A stretch of 35,812 nucleotides of DNA from Entamoeba invadens IP1. Lineage: Eukaryota > Evosea > Mastigamoebida > Endamoebidae. Positions 18,807 to 28,568 of the stretch are shown here, piece by piece; the first letter of the stretch is position 1, and each line of letters opens with the position of its first letter. Made by a program: the position numbers and the translations under genes. The notes beneath the pieces are model-generated. The model worked only from the letters and a program-made list of their open reading frames with translations. It made no database searches and was not told where the DNA came from. Location: contig NW_004191893.1 of assembly GCF_000330505.1 (NCBI RefSeq), positions 210,670 through 246,481 of the forward strand, given 5' to 3'.

Positions 18807-19406
18807 ATGGGTTCATATGGCGGAATGCCTGTGTTTCACAACGTTGAGTCGACGGTGTGTTGCACCGATTTGGACCAACAGGTGAGTGAAGGCTTATTAT
18901 ACGAGTTAATGATACAAGCTGGGCCAGTCATGTCAGTGTCGATACCGCGTGACAGAGTGTCGGGACAACACAGGGGTGTCGGCTACGTGGAATACAAAAG
19001 CGACAGAGACGCAGACTATTCCGTAAAGATATTTTCTGATAATGTATACCTCTTTGGGAAACTTGTCAAATTCAATCGGAGCAACCAGGTGAGGAGAGGG
19101 GCAATCGACATCGGCGCCAATTTATTTGTAAACAACTTGGATAAAAGTGTTGACGAATCGCTCTTACACAGCACATTCTGCAATTTTGGCAACTTGGTTT
19201 CTCCTCCAAAAATTAATACAGACACCAAATCAGGAAAGGTCTACGCTTTCATCAACTATGACAGTTTCGACGCAGCAGACAAGGCAATTGCAAATTTGAA
19301 CGGTCAAATGCTTAGCGGAAAACAGATATCAGTCGAGTACGCGTTTAAAAATAAAAGGGGTGAAAGGTATGGAACTGCTGCAGAGAGGTTTTTGGCACAC
19401 CATTAA
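18807..19406 (+). CDS. SF3B4: Splicing factor 3b subunit 4 (SF3B4/SAP49)
   Basis: Component of the U2 snRNP SF3b complex that contacts pre-mRNA near the branch site. Single exon, 199 aa. RRM1 is at about 14-90 (DRVSGQHRGVGYVEY as RNP1) and RRM2 at about 104-182 (NLFVNNLDKSVDESLLHSTF; KVYAFINYDSFDAADKAI). Family-specific matches include LLYELMIQAGPV, the linker IDIGANLFV, and after RRM2 YAFKNKRGERYGTAAERFLA. The usual RNP2 of RRM1 (VYVGNLD-like) reads VCCTDLD, an unusual substitution. The long Pro/Gly-rich C-terminal tail of animal SF3B4 is absent. ATG 18807 begins MGSYGGMPV. Confidence 0.95.
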   Translation: MGSYGGMPVFHNVESTVCCTDLDQQVSEGLLYELMIQAGPVMSVSIPRDRVSGQHRGVGYVEYKSDRDADYSVKIFSDNVYLFGKLVKFNRSNQVRRGAIDIGANLFVNNLDKSVDESLLHSTFCNFGNLVSPPKINTDTKSGKVYAFINYDSFDAADKAIANLNGQMLSGKQISVEYAFKNKRGERYGTAAERFLAHH

Positions 19407-19911
19407 TACACAATGTCAATTGTATTACCAATATACACAAATTTAATTAACGAGTGAATTTTCATTTTAAAATATTGGTCAATTAACTGAGTTACTATTT
19501 AATTCAATATGACATAAGTGTTAATAGTATAATTCCAATTACTAATGTAATTTTAACACTAATTTTAGTATTAAACAAAAACTATTTTTTATTCTAAGTA
19601 AATAATATTTTAAATATAGTATATTTTAAATATAATTCATTTATATATATAATCTATTTCAATATTAATAATTTATAACATATTATTTATAATTTTTATA
19701 AACATATATTATTAGATACATACATTAATAATCTACAATTATTCTTTTGATTTTTTTGCTATTTTAAAACAATAACATAATATATAATACAAAACTACAA
19801 TATTTAATACATAAACTATACCCAATTCATGTTTTTTGAAGAATGAGTATTTAATTACTTTCAAAACAATCAAGCTTGAGATAGAGTGAACTAAAAAAAA
19901 CAGATAAAAGT
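19407..19911. other. AT-rich intergenic region
   Basis: One of the most AT-rich stretches of the window (19480-19860), made of TATA/TTTAAA-like runs with no coding frame. It must contain the promoter of the importin-like gene that starts at 19912. Confidence 0.6.
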
Positions 19912-21570
19912 ATGTATCGTCTTGACCCTTATACAATTGAAAACTCTGCGCAGGAACACAACCAACTTCGTACTAGTAACCGTATGGCATTGTTGGGAGC
20001 TGTACGGCACTCAATTCCAGAATTCAAGCCAATTCCGTATAATTCCAACCTCACAAACGACGTTTGTTCGAACACACTTTACCGCATTTGTGATACGACG
20101 GAAACAGTGACAGAAAGGACATCCCAAAACTATGTGATATGATCAGATCATCAGATCCTAAAGACGTGATCAAGGGACTCAACTTCATCAACAGAATGAT
20201 TCAAAACAGAAGAGGGGCAATTTCACTCATATGCCCATGCGGACTATTACCCCGTTTGGCGGAGCTTGCTATGAGTACCGATTGCAGTATCCAAAATTTT
20301 GCAGTGCAAATTTCGGCGTTGCTGGCGTCCGAGAGCGATCCCCAACACGACCACCAATACATAGAGTGTGGGTTATGCGCGAGGTACGCTCAAATTTTGT
20401 CGACACCGTTTGACAACAAATACCTCAACATTTTCGAAAATGCGGCGAGAGGAATTGCGAACGTCATGTTTAAGTCTGTTCAAAACAGAGACGTGTGTCT
20501 CTCGTACGGATTTTTTGAACCGTTTTTCCATTTGTGCGAAATAGTCTACAAAACAAAACCAGACCCGACGATACCCGCAGCTCTTGGGATGGTCATGAAG
20601 GCAATCACATATGGGAAACCAAAACCTGATGACGCCTATGCACTCAGTTTACTTCCGTTGGTCCATGTCTTTTCCAATGGGTTTGAAGGGGACATCATTA
20701 TATTTATGTTGGAGACATTAAAGAATATATCAGAATTTCCACGCCTTGTAGAGATATTAAAGAACAACGAAAATATCCAAAACATGCTTGTGACTAACAT
20801 GGGAATGCACTTTGCGGACTTCCAATCTATTGTCCTCCAAGTTGTTCAAAATTGCGTCAGTGTACTTCCACAATTCTGGACAGCACTTGACAAACTCTTC
20901 GAAAAAGCACTTGAAGTGCTCCAATACTCCGTCTCACCAATATTACCTCAACTGTTTACTTTTATGGAAAACTTCTTGGAATACCCCTCATGTACACAGA
21001 TAGCCCTAAAGTATTTGTCAGAAAATGAACGTGGTATAGCATTCATCGTTAGTGAAACGGCAAGTCAGTCAACCGACTGCACACGGGCTTCACTGAAACT
21101 CATTCGCGCGATCCTTTTGGCAACAAACGGGAAGGCACCTCAACTCATTCAAATGCTGAACAAAAAGGGACTGCTTCAACATATGTCGTCATGTTTACAA
21201 CGCAATTTTATACAAAAAGATAGTCAGTGTGCCCAACTCATTACGGATACCATTTTCTTGGATTTTAATGTTTGTTTGTGTGTTAGATATGTTTATGTAA
21301 GAAAGTAGGAAGTGCATTAATACTCACAACAAGTTTAACCAAGACGATGCAACATTGATTGAGCAATTTGAAGAAAGTAAGGGTGTTGAAGCTCTCGACA
21401 CGGTTCTTATCTACCAACCACAACTCTTACAAATTTCAAATCAGTTTGTTGTAACATGTTTAAAAGATGAAGGATGTAACACACAGGATAAAGAAATTTG
21501 TCTTTACAAAGCCAATACTTATGGAAAACCTTTAGTGATGTCTTATGTATTTTTGTTTTATATTTTTTAA
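19912..21570 (+). CDS. Divergent importin-alpha-like armadillo protein
   Basis: Three exons, 19912-20061, 20118-21269 and about 21313-21570, encode roughly 519 aa, the usual importin-alpha length. Introns: 20062-20117 (GTTTGTTCG...GAAAG) and 21270-21312 (GTTTGTTTG...GGAAG; acceptor 21333 also fits). ARM repeats run from about residue 51 (DIPKLCDMIRSSDPKDV). Importin-alpha marks are the GKPKP sequence after ARM4, ENAARGIANVM, and the C-terminal LIEQFEESKGVEAL. Importin alpha carries NLS cargo to importin beta. The conserved groove Trp residues are replaced, only one Trp remains in the whole protein (QFWTALD), and the first 50 residues lack the Arg/Lys clusters of an IBB domain. NLS binding is therefore doubtful. 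The last 25 residues are hydrophobic and odd. Confidence 0.75.
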
Positions 21571-21609
21571 TTGGTTGTGAGGTTGAACTCAATACTAATA
21601 ATAATTACT

Positions 21610-22311
21610 TCAACACACACACGACGAATCGGACGTGAGTTCAGAGGAGTACTCATCCATGACGATTTGCTTGAGGCAGGGCTTGAAAAGTGACTCGTTG
21701 AGGAGTGGAGTAAACGCAGGCATAAGCAGTTCTTTGATCTTTTTGTCGAATTTTGCAATAAGGATGCCATCTTTAGTCATGTTCTCCTGCAAGTAATTGT
21801 AGAGAACTCGGGCGTGTTGGGTAATCGACGTGAGATCCAACACAAAGCCACCACAAATCAGAGAATCGACGCGCTTGAGCTGAATGAAAGATGTCTTTGT
21901 ACCGCGTCTGGTTTGTCGCTCTCTGATATCAACTCCAGTTTGCTTTAACAAAGTGATCATCAAGTTGTTAGTGAGTGTTTCAATGTAGACTTTTCGCTCT
22001 TTGGCTGTCTGTCTATCGAGTTTGAGTGTGTCAGTGTTCCACAAAACTTCATTGTTGTAACGAATTGAATGGATGGGGAGTGTTTGCAGAGAGACTGTGC
22101 TTTTCTTGTGGGGTTTGTCAAGCAAGACATCAAACCCATTTTGAGTCAGAAGGGAGATGAGGTAGATTTGTTGGACAACTAGGCGGTTTTGAGACTCCCG
22201 TTTTGCAAGGAGTTGATCCTTTTTGGTGGCCTCGTCGCTACTTTCGAGAACCATAAACACGCCGTCCTTGTCCGTCGTAAGTGGAACCTTTATGAAGGGG
22301 CTTTTCGACAT
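21610..22311 (-). CDS. Hypothetical protein, 233 aa
   Basis: Single exon from ATG 22311 (MSKSPFIKVPLTTDKDGVFMV). I do not recognise the family. It is soluble and mixed alpha/beta by eye: a charged Lys/Arg/Gln-rich helix near residues 30-55, a central basic region (TLKLDRQTAKERKVYI) and a C-terminal helical part (GILIAKFDKKIKELLMPAF) ending in a short Cys/Ser tail. No signal peptide or membrane segment. It is convergent with the importin-like gene, the two stops being only 39 bp apart. Confidence 0.7.
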   Translation of the reverse strand: MSKSPFIKVPLTTDKDGVFMVLESSDEATKKDQLLAKRESQNRLVVQQIYLISLLTQNGFDVLLDKPHKKSTVSLQTLPIHSIRYNNEVLWNTDTLKLDRQTAKERKVYIETLTNNLMITLLKQTGVDIRERQTRRGTKTSFIQLKRVDSLICGGFVLDLTSITQHARVLYNYLQENMTKDGILIAKFDKKIKELLMPAFTPLLNESLFKPCLKQIVMDEYSSELTSDSSCVC

Positions 22312-22661
22312 TTGAAAAGTATGAATAGTTTGTTCTAAACATCAAGAACAAGTTTTTAAACGTGCCACGTGTGGAGGATTTATTGAAGTTTTTCAATGAC
22401 TATTTGAGTGTTTTTATTATTATTTTTTTGTATAAAAACGGGACTTTGTATGTAGTATTTAATAAATTAAATTATTATAGTTATAGTAATGTATAAATAC
22501 GAAAACAAAATGCCAATACTCTATTAAAAAGAAGTGGAAAAAATTCCTGAAAAATTGAGCGAAATAGAGACTTAAATGAAAAATATGTTGAAGCATTACT
22601 TTCAGTTCTTGCTATGTGTTGAAGTATTGAAGAGGTGTATAAAAAAGATGTGGCAGAGACT
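22312..22661. other. Intergenic region
   Basis: AT-rich, with no gene seen. It lies between the start of the 22311 gene and the proposed last exon of the secreted-protein gene, both on the minus strand. A further downstream exon of the latter cannot be excluded, but I found no cysteine-rich coding here. Confidence 0.45.
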
Positions 22662-23917
22662 TTATATATTAATGTCTTGACTTCGTTGTCTTGAGATCAA
22701 ACAGGAGTAATTTGATGGAGTAACCATTGCACCTACCAGTGAATGTAATGTTGTGGTATTAAACAAAACAAACAAGAACAGTTCCCAAATGGAGTAGCAG
22801 AGATAACGCGCTTCTCAGAAGAAGAAAAATAAAACAAATGAGAGCCTGGAATAAGTATAAAAGCTGTTTTTAAATTGTTGATGAACATGTCAGTTGTTGC
22901 GAAAGTGCTTTGCACATTGACTATATACCCGTTGATACTGCTTTGCTCTGTTATCAAAAGTGAATCATTTGCACACCCCTTTGATGAGAATGAAAGCGTT
23001 TCTTTTAAACCGAAGTGTGTCACAGTGGAGTGGAAAGTAAAAACTTTTGAAAACACTTTTTCGATGCGGAGGATGTGTACTGGCGACGAAAAAACGGAAA
23101 AGGAAGTCCAATCTCTGTGTACTGCTTTAATGTAAGTCGTCCCTAAATTTAGAAACACCTCCACTGTAGCATAACTATCATTCATTATTTCATAATTCAG
23201 CGACGTTGAACATTGTTTGACGTTGAATTGATCGCTTTCTTTGATGTTGCACACACATGGTAATTCAACATTTGCAACACCAGTACAAACATACACCTTT
23301 TTAATAAATCCACAGTCTGAAATGTATACATTTTCGCTTTGATACTCTTGTAAATTATCAAAAGTGGTGAATATATATTTGCACCCATTTGTTTCGTAAT
23401 GTGGACTTGTATGTAGGATGTTTATTTTTCCTTTGAATGTTATGGAAGGTGGTTCTGTGGTGTATAATGATGGGTAATATACACCATATTGAATGTGTTT
23501 GACATCATCCTCCATATTTGATAGCGTAAAAGACGCCGTCCCCATCTCGATAATTATACGGAGAGACTGCGTGTTTGTGGGCCCAAACCCTACACCAAAT
23601 AAAACAACATCAAGGTCTGGCTTCGTTTTGTAAAAGTAATAAAAAAATTGATTCTTCCATGGCTTGTCTTTCACAACTTTTAATTTGACTAAATCGGGAA
23701 GGCTTTCTTTGCCAATGTATGTGGTCATCATGACGTTGACTAACGTTAAAGAGTGTGGACATCCTTTTTCAATTAAGAGTGTGTCCGATTCTACCATAAG
23801 ACCAGCGCTCCAAACACAAGTCTGATTGGTGTCTCTGTTATAAATAACGCCATCTTTGTCCCAATCGCAGTAAGTGGAACGTAAGGTTTCTATATAAAAA
23901 AACAAGAAAAGGATCAT
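22662..23917 (-). CDS. Secreted or surface protein with signal peptide, about 404 aa
   Basis: ATG 23917 begins MILFLFFYIETLRSTYC, a hydrophobic signal-like N-terminus. Exon 1 is 23917-22774. A 41-nt intron (22733-22773, GTTTGTTTTG...TGGTAG, phase 1) leads to a short exon 22732-22662, replacing an intronic stop and continuing the chain as CSCAMVTPSNYSCL before TAA. The ectodomain has about a dozen scattered Cys and sequons such as NQT and NDS, and is beta-rich by eye. No transmembrane segment or GPI signal is visible at the end, so it is probably secreted unless further exons exist. I know no named domain. It resembles in style the N-terminal ectodomains of Entamoeba cysteine-rich surface proteins. 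Confidence 0.7.
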
Positions 23918-24441
23918 CTTGTTTTGTAAATTGAGTTCTCATTATCAATTTTTATTTTTCACAAATAGTTATAGTTTTCATAGTTAAAAAAACTCTACAT
24001 CAACAAAGAATAATTGGAGTTCATTAAAAGATTGTACAGCCATAACACCACATTCAATGGGCATTTTTATTAATTAAGTTGATCGAGAGATATATAACAC
24101 GTCAAAGATTCATAAAATAAATAAAGAGGTTTGATTTTAATATTTTGATGAAGTGCATCTTACTTCAGTATTTTTGTTTTTCAAACAAAAAATGGGCAGT
24201 CCAAAACTAGAAAAAATAAATTATTTATATTAAAACTGCTTTATTTGAATTTCTTTCAAAACCCATTAATAGTGCTTTATAATTTGGCATCGGGTCGGGA
24301 ATGCACTTTTTTTTGAAACGAGTTTTTTTTATAGTAAATAAAATAGTAAAATACTTTAAAACAAATCAATGGTATGTATTTTTATACTTTATACAATTTT
24401 ACTTTTGGTTTACTAAAAATATAAATCAATAAATGTAATTA
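23918..24441. other. AT-rich intergenic region left of the MITE
   Basis: Contains the promoter of the secreted-protein gene near 23918-23990, then AT-rich spacer. No coding frame or repeat was recognised. Confidence 0.5.
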
Positions 24442-24484
24442 CAGATAGAAGAATTATTGGTTGTCATAGAAAAAGTGGTTGTCA
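24442..24484 (+). repeat. Left terminal inverted repeat of the MITE
   Basis: Starts CAGATAGAAGAA and ends AGTGGTTGTCA. It pairs with 25226-25268 in inverted orientation with 6 mismatches in 43 bp. Confidence 0.85.
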
Positions 24485-25225
24485 TGAAAATAATGTTATT
24501 AAAAGCAAAAAAAAAATCGATTTTTTTTCAAAAATTTTCCCAGTGTACTGAGTAAGTCAATTATCAAATGAAATAATAAATATTAACTAATTTGTTTTAT
24601 GTTTTTATAAAGTATTAAACAAATGTTTATAATGTTAATATTTAAAACTTTTAACAATAATAAAAATTATGTATTTGGAAAAGACTTATTAAATGAAGTA
24701 TATTTGTTTTTTTTGGTGAACCTTACTACAGTAGGAGATAAAGACAATGAAAACAATAATCAGCACAAAACGTTTGGTTAATTTGAACACAAACAACAGT
24801 TTTCATAACAAAATGTCATATTTGTAATATATGTCATATTACATATTGTTTATTAATGAATGTCTATTGATTAATTATTCGTTTTCAACGTTATTAATAT
24901 ACAAACCTGATAATCGTGATTTTTGCTTGTTTGATTTACACATCCCCAACTTATTCATAATAAATTGCACATCCCCCACATCAATTCATTTTATATCGAG
25001 ACGACAAGGTGCAGTCAATTTTGATTTTGAAGATGAGTAAAATATTTTTGTGCTTTTTCTGTTTTTTATATAAAAATAGTCTTTTTTATTTTTTTCATCC
25101 TTTTGACAACCACTTTCTGAAAAATCAATCCAAATCACCACTGCTTTCCCGTAATTTTGCTTGTTAAACAACTAACAATTTATAATTATTAAAAATAAAT
25201 TAATAAAAATACTTTTTTATACTCT

Positions 25226-25268
25226 TGACAACTACTTTTTCTATGACAACCACTTTTTCTTGCATCTG
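25226..25268 (-). repeat. Right terminal inverted repeat of the MITE
   Basis: Read on the minus strand it starts CAGATGCAAGAA and ends AGTAGTTGTCA, the inverted partner of 24442-24484. Confidence 0.85.
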
Positions 25269-25980
25269 TAAATTACTATAAACCAAACCACAAATAACAA
25301 ACTTTTTTTAATTATACAAAAAAGTGATAATAAAAAAGATAAAAGCTAAATCTCAAATAAAAACAATAAACCATTCTGTTATTTTTCCAAATTTAATTAT
25401 TGTGAAAAAAAATGTAAAAGCGGGCTAAATTTGCTTCGAAATGCGAACAAAATTGAACAAAAAACGAGTTTTTTTAAAGCACAATTTGGAGTCAAAGATA
25501 GAATCGATCTTTTGTGTCGATTGGGACCACCACACGATCCAAGACTTGGGTTGTTGAAGTGATATATCTATCTCAAGACAAATTACGTTAAATGGTTTTC
25601 ATTTTTTTTAAAGTGGAGTTAATTGCCTAAAGAAGTGTTTTAATAATAAAGTTATAGTAATTTTATTAAATATTAAGAACTTTTCTAAAAACGTGAAACT
25701 TTTGGATCGAAAGACTAAAAACGCCACAAGAATGACAACTCTACCCTTTCTATAAAAAATGATTACTATGACTCAATTGAAATACTTTTTGTAATTTGGA
25801 ATATAGTAACTCAGATAATTAAATAAAGTAAAAATCACATCATACATAAATATGAAGAAATAGACATTGGGGGATAGACATCCACAAACCCGGGATGGTA
25901 GTAGTATGATGATAAGAAGGATAAATAATCCAAAAGTTTAAGAGATCAAGAAAAAAGAAGAAAATAAACAGAGAAATCAC
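25269..25980. other. Intergenic region upstream of the F-box gene
   Basis: Mostly AT-rich, with two less AT-rich islands: 25490-25570 (short open frames in two phases, none with a family signature) and 25865-25915 (GGGGGATAG, CCCGGGATGG), the latter just upstream of the F-box gene. They could be untranslated leader, a small RNA or a decayed coding fragment. I can support none of these. Confidence 0.4.
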
Positions 25981-28437
25981 ATGACTACGCCTCTGTCATA
26001 TAAACCGATAATTGAGGCCTTTTTATCACAAAATGTGGATGACGAGAACGAGTGGGAACGCCTTGAGGAAACAATTCAACCCCCTCTCCACTTTATGCAA
26101 AGCTACATCAGAAACACAAAGGAGTTTCTTACTGTTCGCTCGACGGTTCTTGTGCCGTTCAAGCTTGGGGTGTTTGTTGATTTGTTTCAAGATGTTGTGA
26201 AATTCATGTCAGCATATCCGAACGTTTGGGATGTCAAAAAGATAGACGATGACCGCCTCTCTTTTACATTGGTGATGAATGCAACGGACTATGTAGGGAG
26301 GGTCTATTGCAGGTATAAGCACATTGTCGAGCACAAACGAACTATCCTGTTCTCGTACGACTACCAACTTCCTGGTTTTATATATTATATACACTGTGCG
26401 GAGAAAATGCGGGATGGGATCATGTATACTCTCGAGACCAAATCATTGAACGCGGGGTTTGGAAGAAAGGAAATACTGTACGCAATCTCAACATGCAGAA
26501 AAAATCTGCATCAGATGGTCGAGTTTATGAAAAAGGATCGGAACGAAATTTTTATGTTGGCGAACGAGCGGCTGTTTAATCAGAAACTCCAAGAGGATAA
26601 AACAACTTTGATTCCCGTCCACAGAACTAACTTGTTTACTCTGTTCACAAATAAAGACAAAACAGAACTTTTTGCACAAGGTAAAACATTTTTCAATTTC
26701 AACTTGAAAACATTGGTAAATATGTATTCGGGTAACACAATACATTCACCATTATGTCGAACAGTCAAAACATTAAGAGATGATGGGCTGGTTAATTATT
26801 TACATGTGAGCACCGGGATGTTGGGTAAAATAAGAGGGGAGAGCGACATCTTCGTGGGGACTATTTTGTTTGAGGGAAACATGTTTGTTTTTAGTGAAAC
26901 ATTGTGTCCACAAAAGGAATGCGACATAAAACACAACACAAAAATAGACATGCAAACAGGTGAGCACGTAGAGTGGTTTGGAGAGTTTGCAACGACAACT
27001 TATTACTACAAATTTTTCATTCCCGAATTGAAAAATACAACACCACAAATGTTTAAGACCATTTGCAACAACTTTTTATGCGCTTTCCTGTTGATAAGAA
27101 TCCGCCTCGAAGGCATTTCACCAGCACTCCCTTTTTGTAGTGGACCTACCGACGATATCTTGGAAAAGCGCATTCTGCAAACCGCACTATTAAAGAGCTA
27201 CAATTATACGTTGCTGAAAAGGCAGAACAAAATCACCAGGAAACAAATTGAAGACACTCATCCAACAAATTGTTTCGATGAACTTGATAATGAAAGCATC
27301 ATAACAGTATTCCAGTTCTTACCTCTGCAATCGGTCGTGGCTATGATGCGCACGTCGAAGAGAATGTACTCCATCATCAAAAACAACGAACAAATTTGGG
27401 GCAACTTTTATACCCTTTATTTCAAGCCCACATCATTTTGTACATACACAAAAAAGTGTACTGAATTTTGCACCGCTCAAATCAATGCAGAGAAAATGGA
27501 GCGCAATAAGCTGAAAAACCAGAGCCAGACCAATTACTATCTTGTGAAGCACGCCTGCACAATCAAAAACAAGTGGACACTCAATAGACCAAAACAGCGA
27601 ATGTCTGCTCGACTTGTCCAGATGCCAATTCACTTCATCGAGTATTGTCCCAATAGGACGATATTAGTCGGTAATAATACGGGGTGTGTGCTACGTGTCG
27701 GCACTGATAACAAGACGGTGATCACACGGACGATCCTTTCAAATGAGATCACCGGCATTTCTCAGTACGACAATTGTGCGGTTGTTTCCTTCAAGAAAGG
27801 CGAAATGCGGAAGTACAAGCTGTTTGCAGTCAACGACTTCCAAACATTTCCTGCACTCAAAAATGACCACATCCAGTTTTTGCCAGACCAAAAGTATTTG
27901 TCGTGGTGCACAAATTCCCAAAACTTCAGTCTAGCCGACTTTCTCGATGTCTCTCGGGCAATAACTTATAAAGTGAAGAAGGACCTTTTGCTCCAAGTCC
28001 AGACCTTTTCGCAAAATTTGGTTGTCTGTTCGACTTCCAACAACTCGAATGTGCTCTTTGACTTAAGGGAGGGGGATGTTGTGTTCGAGACGTTGAGCCA
28101 AATTTCTCCCATCAACACATTTGATTGCTTTGACTGGTATGTGGTGAGTGGGTGTCAGTCGGGGTCGGTGTGGATGTTTGACTTACGAAAGCAAGGAAAT
28201 TTTTTGAACCGAACGATTCACACGGCACCAATCAATGTGGTGAAGTGCTTCAACCGCAAGATAGTGACTGGTGGTGATGACCATCTCTTATCCCTTCTCG
28301 AGTGCAACAAAAGCTGGTGTGGTGGTCTCAAGTACATGTACCAACACCAAAGTCCGATTACTTCAATTGAGATGGATGATACAATTCTCATGAGTGGGTC
28401 AGCAGATGGGTATCTGTGGTCCTCCTTTTATGAATAA
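25981..28437 (+). CDS. START-like / F-box / WD40-repeat protein, 818 aa
   Basis: Single exon from ATG 25981 (MTTPLSYKPIIEAFL). The N-terminal half looks like one or two lipid-binding START/SRPBCC-type modules (about 40-215 and 225-405): alternating beta strands such as WDVKKIDDDRLSFTLVM, TILFSYDYQLPGFIYYI and a long C-terminal helix near 375-395. An F-box follows at about 430-472 (FDELDNESIITVFQFLPLQSV; then the SKRMYSIIKNNEQIWGNFY helix). The C-terminal 260 residues form WD40-like blades: NTGCVLRV, SGCQSGSVWMFDLR, VTGGDDHLLSL, MSGSADGYLWSSFY. F-box proteins dock substrates to SCF ubiquitin ligases, with WD40 as substrate reader. START modules in front would suggest lipid-regulated ubiquitylation, which is an inference. 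The START assignment is by eye. Confidence 0.8.
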   Translation: MTTPLSYKPIIEAFLSQNVDDENEWERLEETIQPPLHFMQSYIRNTKEFLTVRSTVLVPFKLGVFVDLFQDVVKFMSAYPNVWDVKKIDDDRLSFTLVMNATDYVGRVYCRYKHIVEHKRTILFSYDYQLPGFIYYIHCAEKMRDGIMYTLETKSLNAGFGRKEILYAISTCRKNLHQMVEFMKKDRNEIFMLANERLFNQKLQEDKTTLIPVHRTNLFTLFTNKDKTELFAQGKTFFNFNLKTLVNMYSGNTIHSPLCRTVKTLRDDGLVNYLHVSTGMLGKIRGESDIFVGTILFEGNMFVFSETLCPQKECDIKHNTKIDMQTGEHVEWFGEFATTTYYYKFFIPELKNTTPQMFKTICNNFLCAFLLIRIRLEGISPALPFCSGPTDDILEKRILQTALLKSYNYTLLKRQNKITRKQIEDTHPTNCFDELDNESIITVFQFLPLQSVVAMMRTSKRMYSIIKNNEQIWGNFYTLYFKPTSFCTYTKKCTEFCTAQINAEKMERNKLKNQSQTNYYLVKHACTIKNKWTLNRPKQRMSARLVQMPIHFIEYCPNRTILVGNNTGCVLRVGTDNKTVITRTILSNEITGISQYDNCAVVSFKKGEMRKYKLFAVNDFQTFPALKNDHIQFLPDQKYLSWCTNSQNFSLADFLDVSRAITYKVKKDLLLQVQTFSQNLVVCSTSNNSNVLFDLREGDVVFETLSQISPINTFDCFDWYVVSGCQSGSVWMFDLRKQGNFLNRTIHTAPINVVKCFNRKIVTGGDDHLLSLLECNKSWCGGLKYMYQHQSPITSIEMDDTILMSGSADGYLWSSFYE

Positions 28438-28568
28438 TAAACTGTATTTTTGTATTTTTTGTTAGACAAGAAGTGTGTATGAAAAATAATTTACCTATAA
28501 GATGATGGACGGAAGTTACCCATGAAGTGCACACATGTCGTTGAAATGTAATAAAATGTGGGCATTGC

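Larger units (their letters stand above)
24442..25268. mobile_element. Non-autonomous mariner-type element (MITE-like), 827 bp
   Basis: Terminal inverted repeats of 43 bp (24442-24484 and 25226-25268) match at 37 of 43 positions. Both begin CAGAT and the element is flanked by TA on each side (24440-24441 and 25269-25270), the target-site duplication of the Tc1/mariner superfamily. Each repeat contains the subrepeat GTGGTTGTCA or a variant twice. A further copy, TGACAACCACTTTCTG, lies inside the right end at 25104-25119. The interior is AT-rich. Its only ATG frame of any size (24831-25040, 69 codons) shows no transposase motif. It is therefore a deletion derivative or MITE mobilised in trans, sitting in the spacer upstream of the F-box gene. 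Confidence 0.8.

Noticed and set aside
22875..23135. Plus-strand frame inside the secreted-protein gene
   Set aside because: It lies wholly antisense to a well-supported minus-strand gene with signal peptide and cysteines. It is a shadow frame.
24831..25040. 69-codon frame inside the MITE as a transposase remnant
   Set aside because: No DDE/D spacing or helix-turn-helix pattern is visible, and the composition matches the AT-rich interior.
25900..25920. ATGATGA-like box near 25905 as a C/D-box snoRNA
   Set aside because: No matching D box (CTGA) or closing stem was found at a suitable distance.
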